Part shown: one piece after another, positions 59,009 through 64,000 of the stretch
Position numbering within the stretch: position 1 is the first letter of the stretch
How the letters are laid out: each line of letters begins with the position of its first letter
Source of the DNA: Pusillimonas sp. DMV24BSW_D
GTDB lineage: Bacteria; Pseudomonadota; Gammaproteobacteria; Burkholderiales; Burkholderiaceae_B
NCBI RefSeq assembly: GCF_011388195.1
Contig: NZ_CP049990.1
Location: 930,001-994,000, forward strand
Direction of reading: 5' to 3'
Length of the DNA: 64,000 bases
Translations under genes and position numbers: made by a program
Notes under the pieces: model-generated
The model's database searches: none
What the model was told of the DNA's origin: nothing
What the model saw: the letters and a program-made list of their open reading frames with translations, nothing else

Positions 59009-59854
59009 ATGGACCCATCGCAGCTGTCTTTTTCCTTGCCAGGTTTTCCAAAAAAATCATTGCACTGGCGCATTTTTCCAACGCTATTTCTAGGTATCGG
59101 CATGGCGTTTTTTCAACCGCAGGCCCATGCGTCAAATGCAAGTTTGTTTCGCAATATGCCGACACCACCTGAAGACACCGTAGCGGTACTGACGGTGACC
59201 CAGGAAGTGATAGAGAAAGCAGAAAAGACGGACGTGTGCTGGCAAACTATTGTCAGCGACCGCGAACGCGCCCAGAGACAATACGAAAGCCAATCCTGGC
59301 TTGTCAAGTATTGGCAGCCGATATTGGGCGGTTTGTTGGGGGGCGCGGTAGGGTATAAGTTCACGCGAAACTATGGGCCCAAAAGTGAAAAACTTTGGTT
59401 TTACCCAACTATCTTGGCCGGCGTGGCGGTGGGGGCGGTCGCGGGCCCGGGTATGGTTGCGGGCGCCTATGGGGGCGGTATCCTGGCGCAGCACTTCTGG
59501 CCGACCAAGCTGCCGTTAACCATTATGTTGTCGATGATTGGCGGCATTCTGGGCGACGGTCTAATGAAATTATTGTTTCCCGACAGCCCGCCGAAAGAGT
59601 TGCTGCAAAAGCCACAGCCGGGGCAGTATTTAACGAATCAGCAGTTCTATCTTGAAACCACCTGCGTGCCGACAACGCGCGTGACCTATACCGAGAAACC
59701 TTATCGGGTCACCTATCAGTTCAAAGGTGAAACACGAAGCGCGTTATTCGACTATTACCCTGGCGATCGCATTAAATTGAGTAGCGACGGGCGGCCCGTA
59801 AATGAAAAGCAGAAGGCGGGGCCACCGGCCGTGCGTGTGTCTGAAAAGAAATAG
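59009..59854 (+). CDS. Unrecognised glycine-rich membrane protein in the T6SS cluster
   Basis: This 281-residue protein is the only + strand gene of the secretion cluster. A signal-type segment (residues about 20-40, ending AHASN) comes first. Two glycine-zipper-like hydrophobic stretches follow (WQPILGGLLGGAVGYKF, then AGVAVGAVAGPGMVAGAYGGGILAQHFW) with a third helix TIMLSMIGGILGDGLMKLL. The C-terminal part is soluble (TTCVPTTRVTYTEKPYRVTYQFKGETRSALFDYYPGDRI). It resembles glycine-zipper envelope proteins in general, but I cannot name a family. AGGA precedes the ATG. It could be an envelope accessory factor or a protection protein for an effector; neither is shown. Confidence 0.75.
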   Translation: MDPSQLSFSLPGFPKKSLHWRIFPTLFLGIGMAFFQPQAHASNASLFRNMPTPPEDTVAVLTVTQEVIEKAEKTDVCWQTIVSDRERAQRQYESQSWLVKYWQPILGGLLGGAVGYKFTRNYGPKSEKLWFYPTILAGVAVGAVAGPGMVAGAYGGGILAQHFWPTKLPLTIMLSMIGGILGDGLMKLLFPDSPPKELLQKPQPGQYLTNQQFYLETTCVPTTRVTYTEKPYRVTYQFKGETRSALFDYYPGDRIKLSSDGRPVNEKQKAGPPAVRVSEKK

Positions 59855-59855
59855 C

Positions 59856-60248
59856 TTAGTTGGCGTTGACCTTCACCTGGCTGGGCTCAAGCAGTGAGCC
59901 AAACGTATTGCCTTTGTTTGATTTGGCCGAGTCCAATTGTCGTACAACCGGGTTCCCTTCGAACTTCACTTTAAAGCTGGCCATGACGAACTCACATTCC
60001 CCCATCATCGAGCCCGATACAACGCCACCAGACACACCAGCGTTATCCCCCATACTCATCGATATTTTTGAAGCCTTGGTAAGCGCAGGGCACCCGCCAA
60101 CCAGAACTTTCAGGCTGGTCGGGTTAGCCAGCGTTGTCATGGCTGTGTTCACATAGGGGATAGGAACGGGTGGCCCTGGAGGGGCGGGGGTATTGCATAC
60201 ATCGGGCATGCACATGGCTTGCCCGGCTTGAATTGTTGCAACAAACAT
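59856..60248 (-). CDS. DUF4150 (PAAR-like) protein, T6SS spike tip
   Basis: This 130-residue protein matches DUF4150, a PAAR-like fold that sharpens the VgrG spike and carries cargo. The phrases MCMPDVCNTPAPPGPPVPIPYVNTA, KVLVGGCPALTKASKISMSMGDNAG and KVKFEGNPVVRQLDSAKSNKGN are typical. There is no attached toxin domain, so the cargo must be a separate protein. It lies 9 bases downstream of the DUF3540 gene and one base from the end of the convergent membrane-protein gene. Confidence 0.92.
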   Translation of the reverse strand: MFVATIQAGQAMCMPDVCNTPAPPGPPVPIPYVNTAMTTLANPTSLKVLVGGCPALTKASKISMSMGDNAGVSGGVVSGSMMGECEFVMASFKVKFEGNPVVRQLDSAKSNKGNTFGSLLEPSQVKVNAN

Positions 60249-60257
60249 AATGTGCTC

Positions 60258-60917
60258 CTAGCCTAGGTCGATTTTTTTGCCGTCAATTTTTACAAAGCCT
60301 TTGGCCGTGTGGGTTATGTGGCCCGCTTCGATGTGGTGGTGGTCGTCAACCGAAACACGAACACGACCGGCGCGGGTTTCTTCCAGTCCGTCGATTCTAC
60401 GGAAGCTTTCTTTAAGGCGCTGGATCAGTCGCCCGACCTGCGATGAAAAGGTTTTTGCGGTAAATGAGGCATTGACCGCACATGACTCAACGGTGTCAAA
60501 CCAACCCTGCCAGTGTTTAACCTTAATGGTTGAACTCAACGCATTGATATCGAGCGTGCCGCTGTTTAATTGGAGCTGGAACGCACTGTTCAGGTGCAGG
60601 TTTTGGGTTTGCAGCTCGACCCCGGCCTGATTTGTGTGAAGTTGTGCACCGCCCGGCAAGTTCAAACTGCCACTGTCCGGATCGTTGCGCTGCAGAATGG
60701 CCAGGATAAAGCCGGTGTTATGACCGGTCGCATGCGACACCAGCACAGTGTCGCCCGCTTCCGGCGTTAAAAGGCAACTGGCTGCAAGCCTTGCCTTTAA
60801 GATCTCTGGATGACTCAGCAAAAAATGTTCGCCCGATATTCCGGTAACGGTTGCGGTACCCAGGCTGTGCGCCGAGGATTCCGGCGTGGGCTGAAGGCGG
60901 TGGACGGTTGCAGACAT
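60258..60917 (-). CDS. DUF3540 domain protein of the T6SS cargo module
   Basis: This 219-residue DUF3540 protein has VTGISGEHFLLSHPEILKARLAASCLLTPEAGDTVLV at the N-terminus, and a C-terminal half with KHWQGWFDTVESCAVNASFTAKTFSSQVGRLIQRLKESFRRIDGLEETRAGRVRVSVDDHHHIEAGHITHTAKGFVKIDGKKIDLG in character (beta-helical, spike-like). Such proteins travel with DUF2169 and DUF4150 genes in many proteobacteria and are thought to help load cargo onto the spike. It lies 24 bases after the pentapeptide gene. Confidence 0.88.
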   Translation of the reverse strand: MSATVHRLQPTPESSAHSLGTATVTGISGEHFLLSHPEILKARLAASCLLTPEAGDTVLVSHATGHNTGFILAILQRNDPDSGSLNLPGGAQLHTNQAGVELQTQNLHLNSAFQLQLNSGTLDINALSSTIKVKHWQGWFDTVESCAVNASFTAKTFSSQVGRLIQRLKESFRRIDGLEETRAGRVRVSVDDHHHIEAGHITHTAKGFVKIDGKKIDLG

Positions 60918-60941
60918 AAATGATTTCCGGTTGGCTAAGGA

Positions 60942-61991
60942 TTACGCAGGAGGTTGCCAGTTTTCTGCTTTTTCGCGGATTGGGTCGGTACGGAAGGTGT
61001 CATTGAAGTTGGCGCCGTCCCATATGGTTTTTTCTTCGGAAAGTTTATGCAGGTTGCATAATTTGATGGTGGCATTTCTAAAGCTGGCTTCGTCTATCGA
61101 CGCATGTGAAAAATCGCATAGTTCAAGTTGCGCGCCATCCCAGATAGATTGTTGGGCTTGCACCCCCACCATGGGCGTGACATGCCAGGAACTGTTGCCT
61201 GCTCGGGTCTGTATTAATTTGGCGTGTGAGAAGTCGCAGATTTCAAATGAACTGCCGGAGAGATCCGCCGCGGTGAGATCGGCGGCGGCAAAGCTCGTGT
61301 TTTCCGCTTTGATATTGCTGAGATTCGCGCCCTTAAGCACCGACATGGAAAACTGTGTTTGCGACATTGAGGCGCCCGAGAAGTTGGCGCCTTGCAGGTT
61401 AGCCTCAATAAAGAGTGTCAGCGTCAGGTCGCACTCAGAAAACTGCTGGCCCGACAAATTCGCGTTCATGAGCATGGCCTGGCTCAAGTTGTTTTGTCCG
61501 AACACAACGGCACTTAAGTCCGATTCCATCACCATCCAGCGGCTTAAGTCGCTTTCTTTGAAGCTCGTTCCGCTCAGGGAGCACGCATTCATTCGGGCTG
61601 TACTTAAATCGGCCTTTTCAAAGACGGCGTTGTCCAGAATGCAGTTATCGAACAGGCTGGCCGAACAATCGGATTCGGCCAGGTTGGCCTGGCTTAAATC
61701 GGATTTAATCACCGATGTCGTGGTTAGATTTGCTTTGCTGAAGTTTGCGCCGGCTGCGTTCGTATTGTTAATTGTGGCGCCGATAAATTGCGCCTCATCC
61801 AGGTTGGCGCCGCTCAGGTCGCAATCGTCGAATTGTGCCTGTGAGAAGTCGGCACCGGAAAGGTCGGCTCCCCGAAAATTTACTTTGCGAAACTTAATGG
61901 TTTGAAAGCCGGTTCCGACCAACGATGCACCGGACAGATCGGCGTCTTCCAAAACGCCGTTAACAATAAGAGACTGAGGAGATGAAGCCAT
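60942..61991 (-). CDS. Pentapeptide-repeat protein of the T6SS cargo module
   Basis: This roughly 349-residue protein is built almost wholly of A(D/N)LXX pentapeptide repeats (for example LSGADFSQAQFDDCDLSGAN), which stack as a right-handed square beta helix. About 60 repeats can be read in loose form. The tail (HKLSEEKTIWDGANFNDTFRTDPIREKAENWQPPA) is less regular. The start at 61991 follows AAGG by eight bases; a TTG at 62006 is a weaker choice. Some T6SS loci link such proteins with DUF2169; an effector, spike or adaptor role is possible. Confidence 0.85.
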   Translation of the reverse strand: MASSPQSLIVNGVLEDADLSGASLVGTGFQTIKFRKVNFRGADLSGADFSQAQFDDCDLSGANLDEAQFIGATINNTNAAGANFSKANLTTTSVIKSDLSQANLAESDCSASLFDNCILDNAVFEKADLSTARMNACSLSGTSFKESDLSRWMVMESDLSAVVFGQNNLSQAMLMNANLSGQQFSECDLTLTLFIEANLQGANFSGASMSQTQFSMSVLKGANLSNIKAENTSFAAADLTAADLSGSSFEICDFSHAKLIQTRAGNSSWHVTPMVGVQAQQSIWDGAQLELCDFSHASIDEASFRNATIKLCNLHKLSEEKTIWDGANFNDTFRTDPIREKAENWQPPA

Positions 61992-62010
61992 ATAGGATAC
62001 CTTCAAGCGG

Positions 62011-64000
62011 TTATGGGGTCGCTAACACGGTGTTGTCGAGATTGGCGTTATTGAAGCGGGCGCCGGCGATTTTTGTGTCGACAAAGGTGGCGTTGTACAG
62101 ATTGCTATTGTCCAGATTCACTGCTTGCAGGTTTGCGTGAATAAACGAGGCCTGCATCAGGTTCGATGCGCTGAGGTCGGCCTGCTCAAGGTCGGAACGA
62201 TCGAAGCACGCGGAACGCAGGTCTGATTGTGCAAGCCTGGCATGGGTGACGATGCAGTCGGATAAATCCATTTTGCTCGCTTTGATATTCAGCATAGATG
62301 CTTCATTCAGGTTGGCGCCTGCCCATGCAGCCGCTTCAAGAATGGCCTGATCGAGTACCGCTTTTTGAAATGAGGTTCCCGGGCCTGCCTGACTGCCACT
62401 GAGGTCAGCTTGAGCCAAATTGGCGCCCGCCAGGTTGGCTTGAGAAAAATTGGCTTTGCGTGCAATCGCACCCTGCAGATTAATGCGTTGAACCGATGCG
62501 CCGGAAAGATTTGTACCCTCAAGCAGCGCAGCAGGCAACTGGGCGTTGTCGAGGTTGGCTTGGTCCAGTTGAGCTCCCGACGCAATGAGCCGTTCGGCCC
62601 GAATGCCTTGCAACCAGGCATGGGAAAGTGTGGCGGCTTGCAGGCTGGTGCTGGAAAGATCAGCGCCCGAAAAATTCGCTTCAGTGCAGTCGCTGCCATC
62701 AAGATTTGCGCCGCGTAAAGTACTGCCGACAAAACTGCTTTTCCCCAGGCTGGCTTTAACAAGTTGGCATCCAGACAAATCGGCTGCATCGAAGCGGGTG
62801 CTGGTTGCAAACACGCCGTTTAAACACGCGCCTTGCAGTTTGGCGCCCGCCAGGTTGGCTCCCGCCAGCACCGAACCGGAGAAATCCATACCGCTTAAAT
62901 CCAAGCCGGCCAGGTTGGCGTGTGTCAGGTCTAGATTGACACAAGGGTATCCATTGGCCTGTGCGCTCATGACAAGTTGCCGGTTACGGGCGGCAGCTGC
63001 AGCGTCGTGTAATGTTGCGGCTTCATTGCCTTGCGGCGGAGCTGTGGGGGCGTGGGGTGCAGGCTTGGGATAGGGTGTTAAGGCTGCCTTCAAGGCAGGC
63101 TGGGGGTCGGCTTTTTCGGTCGCGGTTTCGGGCTCCGCACCTTCCTCTTCCTGGATGACTTTTATCAACCCTTCGATTTCGTTAAAAAAGCCTGTAAGCG
63201 ATTTACTGCGCTGTGTCATGGCCTGAGCGAACTGGCGGGTTTGCGGATTCGCTTCCAGCATCTCCAGTAATTGATCTTCGCGAATACCCGCCTTCTTCAA
63301 AGAACTTTGAAAGTAGTCGCGTTGCTCTCGAACTTTTTGCAGCAAATCCTCGCTGGAGGTTGACTCAAGCGAAGCCTTGAACTCCGGGGAAGTGACGTCG
63401 GGGACGTCTTTGAATACCTCGGGTGCCATACCTTTCAGGCAGTTGTTCAAATACAGGTCGACCGGCAAAGGGAGTTCGCCGGGATCTTCAAACTCTGCAT
63501 AAAACGCGTTGATATCGCGCCCATCGGGGTCAGACACAGCGATACTGGCGCGAAAGGTTAAAACACCCAGCCGCTCTTCAGGTAATAGCCAAACCGTGTC
63601 GACATGCACTTTCAGTTCGCGGAACTGTGCACTGCTATCTGGGTCGGACTGGTGCACGAAGAATCGTGGCCGGCTGCGGGGTAATCGACCTTGCAATATG
63701 GCATGCTCCGGATGCATATTGTGTATTTCGATTGTTTCACCCCCCGCCCAAAAACCGTCGAGGTGCTGGTCTTGTGATGCGGCCATAAAATAGCGCGCGT
63801 CGGTGTCGATAGGAAGATGGGGCCAGCGCGTGTTACGCCAATGCTCGTCTTGTTTGCCAAGGTGGCGCGCACGTTGGGGGTAAGCACTGGGCAGCGGGCC
63901 GAATCCCGCGGGCGGTGGTTTGTCGTTCGCCGACAGTATGAGGTGGTCGGGTAATTCAATATTCGGCAACTCGGTAATGCCGCCCTTGTTGCTATAACCT
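62011..64000 (-). CDS. DUF2169 domain fused to pentapeptide repeats (5' end beyond the window)
   Basis: The frame stays open to the right edge, so the true start lies outside; the TTG at 63969 is only an internal codon. The visible part begins with the C-terminal portion of DUF2169 (LPNIELPDHLILSANDKPPPAGFGPLPSAYPQRARHL, then DARYFMAASQDQHLDGFWAGGETIEIHNMHPEHAILQGRLP). A charged helical region (about 200-290 of the visible part) and a proline/alanine-rich linker follow. The last 310 residues are pentapeptide repeats of the A(N/D)LXX type. DUF2169 proteins act as adaptors for T6SS cargo in other bacteria; fusion to a long repeat helix is notable. It ends 19 bases before the next gene's start. 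Confidence 0.87.
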   Translation of the reverse strand, partial: GYSNKGGITELPNIELPDHLILSANDKPPPAGFGPLPSAYPQRARHLGKQDEHWRNTRWPHLPIDTDARYFMAASQDQHLDGFWAGGETIEIHNMHPEHAILQGRLPRSRPRFFVHQSDPDSSAQFRELKVHVDTVWLLPEERLGVLTFRASIAVSDPDGRDINAFYAEFEDPGELPLPVDLYLNNCLKGMAPEVFKDVPDVTSPEFKASLESTSSEDLLQKVREQRDYFQSSLKKAGIREDQLLEMLEANPQTRQFAQAMTQRSKSLTGFFNEIEGLIKVIQEEEGAEPETATEKADPQPALKAALTPYPKPAPHAPTAPPQGNEAATLHDAAAAARNRQLVMSAQANGYPCVNLDLTHANLAGLDLSGMDFSGSVLAGANLAGAKLQGACLNGVFATSTRFDAADLSGCQLVKASLGKSSFVGSTLRGANLDGSDCTEANFSGADLSSTSLQAATLSHAWLQGIRAERLIASGAQLDQANLDNAQLPAALLEGTNLSGASVQRINLQGAIARKANFSQANLAGANLAQADLSGSQAGPGTSFQKAVLDQAILEAAAWAGANLNEASMLNIKASKMDLSDCIVTHARLAQSDLRSACFDRSDLEQADLSASNLMQASFIHANLQAVNLDNSNLYNATFVDTKIAGARFNNANLDNTVLATP

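Noticed and set aside
60931-61905. A 324-codon open frame on the + strand opposite the pentapeptide gene
   Set aside because: It is the antisense image of the A(D/N)LXX repeats; the repetitive codons leave the other strand open. No ribosome site or family match.
61000-63000. Tandem DNA repeats or a CRISPR-like array
   Set aside because: Recurring GGCGCC/AGGTTGGC words reflect pentapeptide codons; units are not constant and there are no spacers.
62585-63073. A 162-codon + strand frame opposite the DUF2169-pentapeptide gene
   Set aside because: Same cause: a shadow of repeat codons.

Overview
The window looks like chromosome of a betaproteobacterium of the order Burkholderiales, most probably family Alcaligenaceae. 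This rests on the housekeeping block fmdB-like / DUF502 / aspS / endonuclease-phosphatase / cardiolipin synthase, on ubiA, on several branched-chain-amino-acid-type (Liv) ABC systems, and on a TRAP importer beside a type VI secretion cluster. The genus cannot be fixed from the sequence alone. No tRNA, rRNA, insertion sequence, integrase or CRISPR array was seen, and every large gene appears intact. No stretch over 300 bases lacks a gene; the longest gaps are 18779-19019, 51973-52205 and 10109-10313.

Region 1 (1-6582) holds the end of a Liv substrate-binding protein, a fused LivH-LivM permease, LivG and LivF, then a 2-oxoglutarate oxygenase on the other strand, a ketopantoate-reductase-like/class II aldolase pair and a 37-residue membrane peptide. 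Region 2 (6602-18778) is mostly core: a putative Na+/H+ antiporter, ubiA, an aminotransferase, fmdB-like, DUF502, aspS, an EEP hydrolase, a ClsB-type phospholipase D enzyme, a glutathione transferase, and a DUF3482 GTPase / DUF2868 membrane protein pair.

Region 3 (18779-43515) is a catabolic region. On the + strand one operon encodes a complete Liv importer, a CYP199-like cytochrome P450, its [2Fe-2S] ferredoxin, a MarR regulator and the ferredoxin reductase, preceded by four CAAC-NN-GTTG sites spaced exactly 16 bp apart over the promoter. On the - strand a long gene run encodes a NicX-like (2,5-dihydroxypyridine dioxygenase family) ring-cleavage enzyme, an alpha/beta hydrolase, a two-component flavin monooxygenase with its reductase, an orphan Liv-type binding protein, a quinone-oxidoreductase-like protein, a feruloyl-CoA-synthetase-like ligase, a glutathione transferase and a TetR regulator. 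A TRAP importer (DctPQM) and a Baeyer-Villiger-type monooxygenase follow. The theme is uptake and oxygenation of aromatic or N-heterocyclic acids.

Region 4 (43685-64000) is a type VI secretion cluster, almost entirely on the - strand: two Hcp paralogues, TssA, an unrecognised 261-residue protein, ClpV, TssC, TssB, TssM with a C-terminal LysM domain, TssL, TssK and TssJ. A divergent glycine-rich membrane protein separates these from a cargo module of DUF4150 (PAAR-like), DUF3540, a pentapeptide-repeat protein and a DUF2169-pentapeptide fusion that runs off the right edge. TssE, TssF, TssG and VgrG are not in the window and presumably lie to the right.
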